Source: Clostridium saccharobutylicum DSM 13864
Lineage (GTDB): Bacteria; Bacillota; Clostridia; Clostridiales; Clostridiaceae
Direction of reading: 5' to 3'
Assembly: GCF_000473995.1 (NCBI RefSeq)
Contig: NC_022571.1
Span: forward strand, 5,052,501 to 5,107,814
DNA: 55,314 nucleotides
The notes under the pieces were generated by a model that was given only the letters and a program-made list of their open reading frames with translations, did no database searches and was not told where the DNA came from. Shown one piece after another: positions 41,219 through 49,260 of the stretch. The translations under genes and the position numbers were made by a program. Numbering within the stretch: position 1 is the first letter of the stretch; every line of letters begins with the position of its first letter.

Positions 41219-42117
41219 TATTTATCACCTTTCTCTAAATTTTCATTAACTAATTGTGAGTTTTGACAAGTCATTTGTATTTTATTCTTATCTAATGCTA
41301 ATTTTACTGCTTTTCTAAGATCATTTTCCATTTTCCATTGACTAAGTGGCTTTGCTTTACCAGCCATTCTTATTGTAACATTTGAAACTCCAAGTGCTAT
41401 TATTCCTTTTACTTCTATAGTTTCATTTATATACTCTGAGTTTTTAGCCTTAAACTCATCACAAGTGTTCTTAATAACATTAATTACTTTTTCTATATCT
41501 TCTTCATAAGCAATATTTACATCCACTATAAATCTAATATCATTTCTTGAATGATTAGTTACTCCTATTATAGAACCATTTGGAATTGAATGTATATCTC
41601 CATTAAAATCTATAATTACTGTTGTTCTAATGCCTATACTCTTAACAATTCCATTAAAGTTACCTATAGTTACATGATCTCCAACTCCAAATTGATTTTC
41701 AAATAAAATAAAAAATCCATTAATTAAATCCTTTATAAGGCTTTGTGCTCCAAGACCAACTGCAACTCCACCTATGCTTGCAAAAGTAAAGGATATTTGA
41801 CCAAATAAAATTGATAATATAATTGTTATTCCCATAACATATACTGAATATTTTAAAACACTCTTCAGTACTTCTCCTAGTGTTTTTGCTCTTTGAGTAT
41901 CTAGTGAAAGCGTTGCATTGCTTTCTACTTGTTTTTGTACAAACCTTTTAATTAAAGATTCTCCCATCTTTATAGAAAAATACATTAATATAAAAACAAA
42001 TATAATACTTAGAGTTTTTTCTATGCAATTTTCCACGAATTTTACTTGTCCTTCGCCTAATACCGTTTGTAAGAACTCACTTTTTTCTAATATTCCTTGT
42101 AAAACTCCATGAAACAC
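41218..42117 (-). CDS. MscS-family mechanosensitive ion channel
   Basis: This small-conductance channel releases solutes during osmotic downshock. The 299-residue product has three main hydrophobic segments: IEKTLSIIFVFILMYFSIKM, VLKYSVYVMGITIILSILFG, and the pore-lining SFTFASIGGVAVGLGAQSLI. Then comes the beta domain FGVGDHVTIGNFNGIVKSIG and the C-terminal alpha/beta part with GDIHSIPNGSIIGVTNHSR. A GTG at 42117, eight bases after GAGGTGAGG, is the start; an ATG at 42125 is out of frame. It lies between a DUF3343 gene and the coupled DUF951 gene, as in other clostridia. Confidence 0.95.
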   Translation of the reverse strand: MFHGVLQGILEKSEFLQTVLGEGQVKFVENCIEKTLSIIFVFILMYFSIKMGESLIKRFVQKQVESNATLSLDTQRAKTLGEVLKSVLKYSVYVMGITIILSILFGQISFTFASIGGVAVGLGAQSLIKDLINGFFILFENQFGVGDHVTIGNFNGIVKSIGIRTTVIIDFNGDIHSIPNGSIIGVTNHSRNDIRFIVDVNIAYEEDIEKVINVIKNTCDEFKAKNSEYINETIEVKGIIALGVSNVTIRMAGKAKPLSQWKMENDLRKAVKLALDKNKIQMTCQNSQLVNENLEKGDK

Positions 42118-42133
42118 CTAAACATCCTCACCT

Positions 42134-42376
42134 CTATTCGTTAATTAAAATATATTCACCGTTTTCTCTTAAATATATATTTTTATACTCTAATATTTCT
42201 TGATTTAATATTGATTTAATTTCATCTTCTGAATCAATTCTCACACATATACCACAACTCATTGTAATTGATGTAGGCGTAGGCATTATTTTAAAATTAT
42301 ACTTAAGTTCATTTAATTTTTTTTCTGCTGACATTGCATCATATGTATTTTTAAATACTATTATATAATATGTCAT
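42134..42376 (-). CDS. DUF3343 family protein
   Basis: The 80-residue protein (start MTYYIIVFKNTYDAMSAEKK) is a DUF3343 member: an RNA-recognition-like alpha/beta fold with LKYNFKIMPTPTSITMSCGI and the conserved CG near the middle (SCGICVRI). Such proteins often accompany sulfur or selenium metabolism genes and the CsdA-type desulfurase. A desulfurase gene lies a few genes downstream on the other strand, which fits. AAGGTGG lies seven bases before the ATG at 42376. It heads the minus-strand DUF3343-MscS-DUF951 group. Confidence 0.88.
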   Translation of the reverse strand: MTYYIIVFKNTYDAMSAEKKLNELKYNFKIMPTPTSITMSCGICVRIDSEDEIKSILNQEILEYKNIYLRENGEYILINE

Positions 42377-42533
42377 ATTCACACCACCTTTTGTATTATA
42401 ATTTATATTATATATATTTTTTTTACTTTATAAAGGTATAATATATATAAAGTCTAAAAACTTTGCAAATTTAATGAAAAAACTTTTCTTTTATTTTATA
42501 ATTATATACAAATGCAATTAAAAGGAGAATATC

Positions 42534-43181
42534 ATGTTTTCAATATACAATATATTTAAGGCTATATTAGTAGGTTTTTTTACTGGCTTTGTAGCCTCAA
42601 TTCCAATTGGACCTTCTGGTATTGAATCTGTAAGTCGTTCTATATCTAAAGGATTTAAGGAGGGATTTAAGGTATCTGTAGGTGCTGTATCTGCTGATAT
42701 TGTATACATAATAATTATAAATTTAGGCTTATTTACACTACTAAGTAATCATCACCATTTCCAAAGTATCTTTTGGATTATATCAGGAATTATTTTAATT
42801 CTATTTAACCGAATATCGCTTAAATCAAAAACACATGATTCTAATTCCAAAAAACTTAACTATTCAACTAATTCAAATGGATTTCTAGCTGGATTTTTGA
42901 TAACTTTTCTCAATCCAACAACTCCATCAATGTGGATTGCATTAAGTGGAACTGTTCTAAGTGTTTGGAGAGTTCATGGCCGATTATTTTTTATTTTTGC
43001 AATTTCTTCAATGATAGTTGGAAGTATAACTTGGTTTTGTCTTCTCAATATATTAGTAAGTAAAGGATTTAAAAAAGTAAAATCAAATTATGCAGATAAA
43101 ACTTCAAATTTGTTAAATTATTTTCTTACTATTTTAGGTGCTATATTTATTATTGCTGGAATTTATAAATTTATTTTTTAG
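42534..43181 (+). CDS. LysE-family amino acid exporter
   Basis: The 215-residue membrane protein has the LysE/RhtB layout of six hydrophobic segments: FKAILVGFFTGFVASIPIGP with the signature PIGPSG, FKVSVGAVSADIVYIIIINL, a central QSIFWIISGIILILFNRI, FLAGFLITFLNPTTPSMWIA with NPTT, LFFIFAISSMIVGSITWFCL, and a final YFLTILGAIFIIAGIYKFIF. AAGGAGAATATC precedes the ATG. Its end overlaps the longer frame of the next gene, and the true start of that gene is ten bases after its stop. Substrate unknown. Confidence 0.9.
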   Translation: MFSIYNIFKAILVGFFTGFVASIPIGPSGIESVSRSISKGFKEGFKVSVGAVSADIVYIIIINLGLFTLLSNHHHFQSIFWIISGIILILFNRISLKSKTHDSNSKKLNYSTNSNGFLAGFLITFLNPTTPSMWIALSGTVLSVWRVHGRLFFIFAISSMIVGSITWFCLLNILVSKGFKKVKSNYADKTSNLLNYFLTILGAIFIIAGIYKFIF

Positions 43182-43191
43182 AGGTGAGTAC

Positions 43192-44349
43192 ATGGAAGTT
43201 TATTTAGATAATTCATCAACAACTTTTCCTAAACCTAAACAAGTTATAGATGGTATGTATAATTATATGATTAATGTAGGTGGAAATGCCGGACGTGGAA
43301 ATTATAGTAATTCTCTCAAAAGCAACAGGTATCTATATGAAGCAAGAGAAACTGTCTGTGATTTTTTTGGTTTTGATTCTCCAAGTAACGTAATATTCAC
43401 TAATAACGTAACTACTTCTTTAAATATGTTGATTAAAGGACTATTAAAAAACGGAGATCATGTTATAACTTCTTCAATGGAACATAATTCTGTGATAAGA
43501 CCACTTTTTTCATGCAAAAATTTATTAAATATCGATTTAGATATTGTGCAAGCAGATTCATCCGGATTTATCAATATAGATGATTTAAAAAATAAAATTA
43601 ATCAAAAAACAAAATTAGTTATTATAACTCAAGCCTCTAATGTTACTGGCTCAATCCAAGATATATTATCTATAGGAAAAATATGTAGAGAAAATAATAT
43701 ATTTTTTATTATAGATTCCTCTCAAGGTGCAGGCGTATTAGATATTAATATGAAAAGCATTGGAGCTAATGCTATTGCATTTACCGGACATAAAAGTTTA
43801 TTAGGACCTCAAGGTATCGGCGGCTTTATATTAGATGATGAATTAAATAACTCTTGTTGTAGTATATTTCAAGGTGGTACAGGAAGTATGTCTTACTCAT
43901 TAAATCAGCCTGATTTTTTACCTGATAAATTCGAATGCGGAACTCATAATCTTCCTGGTATAATTGGTTTATCCGAAGGTATTAAATACATAAATTCTAT
44001 TGGTTTAAATTCAATATATCAACATAACCACGATTTAATAAATTATTTTTTAAATGGATTATTAAATATAAAAGGATTGACTGTTTATGGAGATTTATCT
44101 GGTAAAAATATAACTACCTGTATATCTATAAATATAAATTCATTAGATGCTTCCGAGGTTGGATATAGTTTAGAATGTCACGGTATAAAAACCCGTTGTG
44201 GGCTACATTGTGCGCCATTAGCTCATAAGTCTATAGGTACTTATCCTAATGGCACCGTAAGATTGAGTATTAGTTATTTTACAACTAAGCAAGAGATTGA
44301 CTATGCACTTATGGTTTTAAATAAAATTTGTAATAATCAAGATTTTTAA
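43192..44349 (+). CDS. Class V aminotransferase / cysteine desulfurase-like
   Basis: This PLP enzyme of the NifS/CsdA group removes sulfur from cysteine. The 385-residue product starts MEVYLDNSSTTFPKPKQVID. It contains NVTTSLNMLIKGLLKNGDHV, SMEHNSVIRPL, the PLP-contact DSSQGAGVLDI, the Schiff-base lysine in AFTGHKSLLGPQGIGGF and late ECHGIKTRCGLHCAPLAHKS, whose cysteines lie where the persulfide loop is. GAGGTGAGTAC gives the ATG at 43192 rather than the in-frame ATG at 43138. It probably co-transcribes with the LysE-like gene. A DUF3343 gene nearby on the opposite strand is a typical neighbour. Confidence 0.92.
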   Translation: MEVYLDNSSTTFPKPKQVIDGMYNYMINVGGNAGRGNYSNSLKSNRYLYEARETVCDFFGFDSPSNVIFTNNVTTSLNMLIKGLLKNGDHVITSSMEHNSVIRPLFSCKNLLNIDLDIVQADSSGFINIDDLKNKINQKTKLVIITQASNVTGSIQDILSIGKICRENNIFFIIDSSQGAGVLDINMKSIGANAIAFTGHKSLLGPQGIGGFILDDELNNSCCSIFQGGTGSMSYSLNQPDFLPDKFECGTHNLPGIIGLSEGIKYINSIGLNSIYQHNHDLINYFLNGLLNIKGLTVYGDLSGKNITTCISININSLDASEVGYSLECHGIKTRCGLHCAPLAHKSIGTYPNGTVRLSISYFTTKQEIDYALMVLNKICNNQDF

Positions 44350-44484
44350 TATAAGTAACAAATTACAAACTGTAATTATACATTTATGTAACTTCTTAAA
44401 TTTCCTCGATAGAATATAAACTTTAATTTATATGTTACATTATATAACTTGTATAATATATCAATAATTATATATTATGAATAA

Positions 44485-44527
44485 AACCTCCCTTATTGGA
44501 AATAAATCTAATATAAGGAGGTTTTTT
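44485..44527 (+). terminator. Terminator hairpin that contains the yyaC ribosome binding site
   Basis: aacctcccttat (44485-44496) pairs with ataaggaggtt (44513-44523), one bulged C, and is followed by seven T and then the yyaC ATG. The right arm contains AAGGAGGT, yyaC's ribosome binding site. The same bases therefore serve as an intrinsic terminator for the desulfurase transcript and, when unpaired, as a ribosome binding site. Confidence 0.75.
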
Positions 44528-44528
44528 T

Positions 44529-45107
44529 ATGAATGAAAATTTTTCTATAGATGCTTTTTCCCCTTTTGCCTATGTTAAGATTAAAGATTACCTATTAACT
44601 GAATTACAACCTGTTCTTGATAATAATAGACCTATCATTTTTATTTGCATTGGTAGTGACCGTTCTACTGGTGATTCTTTGGGACCCTTAGTTGGACATA
44701 AACTAAAATTTATATCAAAGGATAAAATCCATATTTATGGTACTTTGGAAAATCCCATTCATGCCAAAAACATAATTACAATATTAGAAAAAATTAAATT
44801 TAACTTCAATGATCCATATATAGTTGCTATTGACTCTTGCTTGGGCTGTTTAAATAATATAGGTAAAATATTTATACAAAAGAAGCCTCTTTTACCTGGA
44901 TTAGCACTCAATAAATCTCTTCCTCCTGTTGGAGAAATGAGCATAACTGGTATTGTTAATATTTCTGGTAACTTTGAATTTTTAGTTTTGCAAAATACTA
45001 GATTATATACTGTAATGAGTCTTGCTGATACAATTTCTAGGGGGATATATCACTTTACTTTAAAATCTATAAAAAGAAATAATTCCAATGTTAATGATAT
45101 AATTTAG
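44529..45107 (+). CDS. yyaC: Spore protease-like protein YyaC (DUF1256)
   Basis: YyaC belongs to the DUF1256/GPR-like peptidase fold and is a forespore-expressed gene in Bacillus. The 192-residue product has VFICIGSDRSTGDSLGPLVG (as IIFICIGSDRSTGDSLGPLV), IYGTLENPIHAKNI and a YIVAIDSCLGCLNNIGKIFI-type strand, followed by PLLPGLALNKSLPPVGEMSI. These are the family's conserved blocks, with Asp residues in the positions of the GPR protease catalytic site. AAGGAGGT, partly buried in a hairpin, precedes the ATG. In Bacillus the same gene also sits next to parB-parA, so its place is conserved. Confidence 0.93.
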   Translation: MNENFSIDAFSPFAYVKIKDYLLTELQPVLDNNRPIIFICIGSDRSTGDSLGPLVGHKLKFISKDKIHIYGTLENPIHAKNIITILEKIKFNFNDPYIVAIDSCLGCLNNIGKIFIQKKPLLPGLALNKSLPPVGEMSITGIVNISGNFEFLVLQNTRLYTVMSLADTISRGIYHFTLKSIKRNNSNVNDII

Positions 45108-45168
45108 TTTCTTTAATAAACGCAAACTTACTCTTATAAATTTATATTAATCTCAATTAGGTTAAAAA

Positions 45169-45184
45169 TGTTTCACGTGAAACA
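45169..45184. other. parS site 1
   Basis: TGTTTCACGTGAAACA, the exact 16-bp parS consensus recognised by Spo0J/ParB, lies between yyaC and the DUF4446 gene. Confidence 0.97.
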
Positions 45185-45243
45185 TTTCTTTGTAAATAAG
45201 CTATTAAAAAGCTCCTGTTTTTAATAACATTAAATAAAAAAAT

Positions 45244-45276
45244 AGAAAAGTAAGTACATTAAGTACTTACTTTTCT
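45244..45276 (-). terminator. Terminator overlapping the end of the DUF4446 gene
   Basis: A perfect 14-bp stem agaaaagtaagtac/gtacttacttttct (45244-45257 with 45263-45276) begins inside the last codons of DUF4446 and ends in TATTTTTTTATT on the minus strand. A second hairpin near 45201-45223 may serve yyaC. Confidence 0.75.
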
Positions 45277-45782
45277 ACATTACTATTTTTATTTGATGCT
45301 TCATTTAAAACATATAGTTCTTCTTCTGATAAATCATATCTCGATATTCCCTTATCAATTGGCTTTGCGTAAGTAGTACTTTCTTGTCTTCCATAAATAC
45401 CAGTTAATATTACTCCATCATTATTATCATCTAGCATTGCAATAGAGAAACTCAAGTCACTACCAACATTTTCAAATGCCTTATATCTCATAATAGCTAC
45501 TTTTTGAATACATTCCTTCATTTTAATTTCTAGTTTTTCGCATTCACTCAATACTTTTTTAGATATTTCCTTCGCATCTTCGATACTATCCAATCGTTCT
45601 AATAGCATTTCTTCCAGATTCTTATTATTAGTGCCTTTCATTAACTTTCTATATCTACTTTCAACTCTTCCTACAGCCTTAAATAAAACTATTATCATAA
45701 TAAATAATAATATAATTATTACTGCCATCCCTATCATTATATATGGTATAAATTCATTAACTGAACTAATTAATGCTTCCAA
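45267..45782 (-). CDS. DUF4446 membrane-anchored protein
   Basis: The 171-residue protein has one N-terminal transmembrane helix (FIPYIMIGMAVIIILLFIMI) followed by a long helix with coiled-coil character (GRVESRYRKLMKGTNNKNLE, EMLLERLDSIEDAKEISKKV) and a small beta-rich domain (VAIMRYKAFENVGSDLSFSI, AMLDDNNDGVILTGIYGRQE) that is the DUF4446 signature. The TTG start at 45782 follows AAAGGA by eleven bases; the nearby ATG is out of frame. It lies between two parS sites, downstream of parB. Its function is unknown. Confidence 0.92.
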   Translation of the reverse strand: MEALISSVNEFIPYIMIGMAVIIILLFIMIIVLFKAVGRVESRYRKLMKGTNNKNLEEMLLERLDSIEDAKEISKKVLSECEKLEIKMKECIQKVAIMRYKAFENVGSDLSFSIAMLDDNNDGVILTGIYGRQESTTYAKPIDKGISRYDLSEEELYVLNEASNKNSNVEK

Positions 45783-45805
45783 TTTATTGTCATTCCTTTC
45801 ATAAT

Positions 45806-45821
45806 TGTTTCACGTGAAACA
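45806..45821. other. parS site 2
   Basis: A second perfect TGTTTCACGTGAAACA abuts the parB stop codon, 637 bp from site 1. Confidence 0.97.
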
Positions 45822-46685
45822 TTACATATTAATAATATCTAGTATTCTTTGTAAATCATCTTCAGAATAATATTCTATTTCTATTTTTCCTCTATTTTTT
45901 TTATTTGATATATTTACTTTTGTACCAAAATAGTTTTGTAATTGATTTTTTATATCTTTATAATATGGATTTAATTCATCATTCTTATCTTCTTCAGGAG
46001 ATATATTATTCTCTTTATCCTTAATCCTTTTTATTAATCTTTCCAGATCTCGAACTGATAACTTTTCATCTATTATTTGTTGTGCCAATTCATATTGAAT
46101 TTGTTCATCACTTATAGCTAGCAGAGCTCTTCCATGACCTTCTGTAATAATACCTTCAATTATGTATTGTTGAACTCTCTTATCTAAATTAATTAATCTC
46201 ATTGTATTAGCAATTGCAACTCTTGATTTTCCAATTCTCTTACTCAGTTCTTCTTGAGTTATTTTAAAATCATTGATTAAATTTTTATAAGCCAAAGCTT
46301 CTTCAATTGGATTTAAATCTTGTCTTTGAATATTTTCAATTAGAGAAATTTCTAAAATATCTCTTCCGCTTAATTCCATAACAATGGCAGGTACATCCTT
46401 CACTCCAGCCAATTTAGCAGCTCTCCATCTTCTTTCACCTGCTACTATAATATATTGTTCATCTGTTTCTTTCCTTAAAATTAAAGGTTGAATTATACCA
46501 TGAGCTTTTATTGATTCCGTTAACTCTGCTATCTTTTCAGAATCAAATGTTTTTCTTGGTTGATCTTTATCTCCTTTAATTTTGTTTATTGGAATTAACA
46601 TTTTGTTGTTTCCCTCAATATTTTCTTGCGTATCATCTGGTATAAGCGCACTTAATCCTTTTCCTAAAGCAAATTTTTTTCCCAT
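45822..46685 (-). CDS. parB: Chromosome partitioning protein ParB (Spo0J)
   Basis: ParB binds parS, spreads by CTP-dependent clamp sliding and loads condensin. The 287-residue product starts MGKKFALGKGLSALIPDD, then ParB-N with the CTP-binding boxes KGDKDQPRKTF, GERRWRAAK and ENIQRQDLNPIEEA, a helix-turn-helix region (ITQEELSKRIGKSRVAIANT) and a C-terminal dimerisation part. AGGTG eight bases before the ATG at 46685 is the ribosome binding site; a GTG at 46694 lies just after it and is unlikely. It follows parA by nine bases. Two parS sites flank the next gene. Confidence 0.97.
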   Translation of the reverse strand: MGKKFALGKGLSALIPDDTQENIEGNNKMLIPINKIKGDKDQPRKTFDSEKIAELTESIKAHGIIQPLILRKETDEQYIIVAGERRWRAAKLAGVKDVPAIVMELSGRDILEISLIENIQRQDLNPIEEALAYKNLINDFKITQEELSKRIGKSRVAIANTMRLINLDKRVQQYIIEGIITEGHGRALLAISDEQIQYELAQQIIDEKLSVRDLERLIKRIKDKENNISPEEDKNDELNPYYKDIKNQLQNYFGTKVNISNKKNRGKIEIEYYSEDDLQRILDIINM

Positions 46686-46694
46686 TTCATTCAC

Positions 46695-47456
46695 CTACTG
46701 CCTTTTTAAAAATTCTTTTGTTAATTTAACGTAGGCTTCTGCCCCTTTACACTTTTCATCATATAACATAATTGGTAGTCCAAAACTTGGTGCTTCTGCT
46801 AGTCTTATGTTTCTTGATATGGTTGATTTATATACTTTATCTTTAAAGAATTTTTGAACTTCTTTTAAAACTTCATTGCTAAGATTAGTTCTATAATCAA
46901 ACATAGTCATTACTACACCTTCAATCTCCAATTTCTTATTAAGAGACTTTTTTACTAACTGTATAGTACTCATTAACTGACTTACACCCTCTAATGCATA
47001 AAATTCACATTGAATTGGAATTAAAACAGAATCTGCACAAGTCAATGCGTTTATTGTTAATACACCTAAAGATGGTGGACAATCTATAAATACATAGTCA
47101 TATTCATCCTCAACTTCCTTCAATTTATTCTTCATAATATTCTGTTTGTCATCTCTATTTATTAATTCTACTTCTGCACCTGCAAGTTCCATAGTAGATG
47201 GTGATATAAATAGATTCTGAACCAAATCACTTCCAACTATTGATTCTTTCATTGTATTATCAGAAACTAGTACATCATAAATAGAGCAATCTAAGTTATT
47301 TTTATCTAACCCTAGTCCACTTGTTGTATTACCTTGAGGATCTATATCTATAGTTAAAACCTTATAACCTTCCATCGCAAGATATGCACATAAGTTTATG
47401 TTAGTAGTCGTTTTTCCTACTCCACCTTTTTGATTAAAAATACAAATTGTTTTCAT
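46695..47456 (-). CDS. parA: Chromosome partitioning ATPase ParA (Soj)
   Basis: ParA/Soj is a nucleoid-binding ATPase that works with ParB in segregation and regulates DnaA activity. The 253-residue product has the deviant Walker A MKTICIFNQKGGVGKTTTNI with the signature lysine, IDIDPQGNTTSGLG, DYVFIDCPPSLGVLTINALT and a C-terminal RNIRLAEAPSFGLPIMLYD. There is no N-terminal helix-turn-helix, so it is the chromosomal type. AGGG lies eight bases before the ATG. It is the first gene of parA-parB and separated from noc by a terminator. Confidence 0.97.
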   Translation of the reverse strand: MKTICIFNQKGGVGKTTTNINLCAYLAMEGYKVLTIDIDPQGNTTSGLGLDKNNLDCSIYDVLVSDNTMKESIVGSDLVQNLFISPSTMELAGAEVELINRDDKQNIMKNKLKEVEDEYDYVFIDCPPSLGVLTINALTCADSVLIPIQCEFYALEGVSQLMSTIQLVKKSLNKKLEIEGVVMTMFDYRTNLSNEVLKEVQKFFKDKVYKSTISRNIRLAEAPSFGLPIMLYDEKCKGAEAYVKLTKEFLKRQ

Positions 47457-47580
47457 ATATAAGCCCTAAAAGAGCGTCCCCCCTTTCCCATATTAATATT
47501 ATATATATTTTTATTCGATAATAAAAGAATTATGTTGTAAAAAACACAAATAGTATTCAAATATGTATCAAAATGATTGT

Positions 47581-47611
47581 AAAAAAATGAGAGCATTAAT
47601 ATTTTGCCCTC
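47581..47611 (-). terminator. Terminator of noc
   Basis: gagagca (47589-47595) pairs with tgccctc (47605-47611), then seven T on the minus strand. Confidence 0.85.
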
Positions 47612-47632
47612 ATTCAAAATAATATTAAATTT

Positions 47633-48415
47633 TTATTTTTTTACTTTAGGGATTTTTACTGTTACTTCTATGAAATCTTCTTCATCTTTATATCCGTATT
47701 CCGCTGGTATATCAAACTTTTGTAAAACTTGTTTAATTGTATTTACATATAATTTTGCAGGTAACGCACTTTTTATATTTCTTTTTCTTTTATCTTTCAA
47801 TTGTTTTCCTGCTAATTTAAGTAATTCCTTATTAATAAGTTCTTCTGTCTTCTTTACATTTAACCCATCTTTTATTACTTTCTGAACGACTTTTAATTGC
47901 AGTTCTTCATTAGGAATAGTAAGTAATGCTCTAGAATGTCTTTCAGTTAATTTATTTTGTAAACATATTTCTCTAACTTTAGAACTAAGTTTTAACAGCC
48001 TTAATTTATTAGCAATAGTAGATTGCTTCTTCCCCATCCTTTTTGCTAATTCATCTTGTGTAAAGTTATGTTCATTAATTAAATTATAATATGCTTCTGC
48101 CTCTTCAATGTAGTTTAAATCTTCTCTCTGCAAGTTCTCTAATAAAGCTATTTCAGCTGATTCAGAATCCGTTATATCAATTACATTGCAAGGAACTGTT
48201 TCTAAATCAGCTAATTTAGCTGCTCTAAGTCTTCTTTCTCCTGCTACTAATTCAAAAACTTCTCCCATTTTTCTTACTGTAAGTGGTTGAATTATTCCAT
48301 ATTGTCTAATTGATTTTGATAATTCATCAATTGAATCTTCATTGAAGCATTTTCGTGGTTGATAAATATTGGGAACAACTTTATCTACGCTAATCTTTAC
48401 TATTTCATTATTCAT
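47633..48415 (-). CDS. noc: Nucleoid occlusion protein Noc (ParB-like)
   Basis: Noc, a paralogue of ParB, binds its own sites across the chromosome and prevents division over the nucleoid. The 260-residue product has ISVDKVVPNIYQPRKCFNED, GERRLRAAK, ENLQREDLNYIEEAEAYYNL and a helix-turn-helix KRMGKKQSTIANKLRLLKLS. A basic C-terminus (LKDKRKRNIKSALPAK) ends the protein. The ATG at 48415 is weakly signalled; a TTG at 48424 with AAAGGG five bases earlier is an alternative. I see no good NBS-like site in the window. The gene lies between rsmG and parA, as in Bacillus. Confidence 0.9.
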   Translation of the reverse strand: MNNEIVKISVDKVVPNIYQPRKCFNEDSIDELSKSIRQYGIIQPLTVRKMGEVFELVAGERRLRAAKLADLETVPCNVIDITDSESAEIALLENLQREDLNYIEEAEAYYNLINEHNFTQDELAKRMGKKQSTIANKLRLLKLSSKVREICLQNKLTERHSRALLTIPNEELQLKVVQKVIKDGLNVKKTEELINKELLKLAGKQLKDKRKRNIKSALPAKLYVNTIKQVLQKFDIPAEYGYKDEEDFIEVTVKIPKVKK

Positions 48416-48523
48416 GTTTTCCAACCCATCCCTTTATTAAAATTAGTGTAACATAGTTACCCTGTATTTAAATTATTCTTATTTTCTTCTATTTTAAGTA
48501 TTCAATTAAAATTTAATACTATA

Positions 48524-49243
48524 TTATTTAAGTGGCTTTTTAGTTATAGATCCCGCTTTTCTTGGATAAGTCTTAGCACATTCTTTCACCTTTTTTACAA
48601 CAACTAAATTATGCTTTAATTCAGTATCCTCAATAGTAACTTCGCATATATCTACTAATTCCCCACCAAGAATCTTAATTGCATTCTTACTATCATTAAT
48701 TTCCTGCTCAACTGAAGGTCCTTTTAATGCAATAAAATTACCTCCAACTTTCACATATGGAAGACAAAATTCAGATAATACGCTCATATTAGCAACAGCT
48801 CTAGATGTTGCTATATCAAATTTTTCTCTTAATTTTGCATCTCTTGCTCCATCTTCCGCTCTGGAGTGAATTGTATTTACATTAGTTAATTCTAATTCAC
48901 TAATAACAGTATTTAAAAAATTAACTCTTTTATTTAAAGAATCTAATAATGTTATATTTAAATCTTTTCTCATAATTGCAATTGGCAATCCTGGAAATCC
49001 AGCTCCAGTTCCAACATCTATCAATGTTTTAGCCTTTTTAAATTCATCTCTTTTAAAAGCTTTTATACAATCCATAAAATGTTTTTTTATAACTTCTTCA
49101 TCTTCTACTATAGCTGTTAAATTAATTTTTTCATTCCATTCCTGAAGAAGTCTCATATATTTTATAAATTTCTCATATTGATCTTTCGATAACTCTAAAC
49201 CGACATCTTCTGCACATTTATGCATCAAATCATAAAATTCCAT
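48524..49243 (-). CDS. rsmG: 16S rRNA (guanine527-N7)-methyltransferase
   Basis: RsmG methylates G527 of 16S rRNA; its loss causes low-level streptomycin resistance. The 239-residue product has LLQEWNEKINLTAIVEDEEV, the SAM motif LIDVGTGAGFPGLPIAI, ITLLDSLNKRVNFLNTVI and DIATSRAVANMSVLSEFCLP. Length and order fit the family. AGGGAGGAATTT precedes the ATG. It follows mnmG by 17 bases and precedes noc, the classic gidA-gidB pair. Confidence 0.97.
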   Translation of the reverse strand: MEFYDLMHKCAEDVGLELSKDQYEKFIKYMRLLQEWNEKINLTAIVEDEEVIKKHFMDCIKAFKRDEFKKAKTLIDVGTGAGFPGLPIAIMRKDLNITLLDSLNKRVNFLNTVISELELTNVNTIHSRAEDGARDAKLREKFDIATSRAVANMSVLSEFCLPYVKVGGNFIALKGPSVEQEINDSKNAIKILGGELVDICEVTIEDTELKHNLVVVKKVKECAKTYPRKAGSITKKPLK

Positions 49244-49260
49244 AAATTCCTCCCTGGCAA

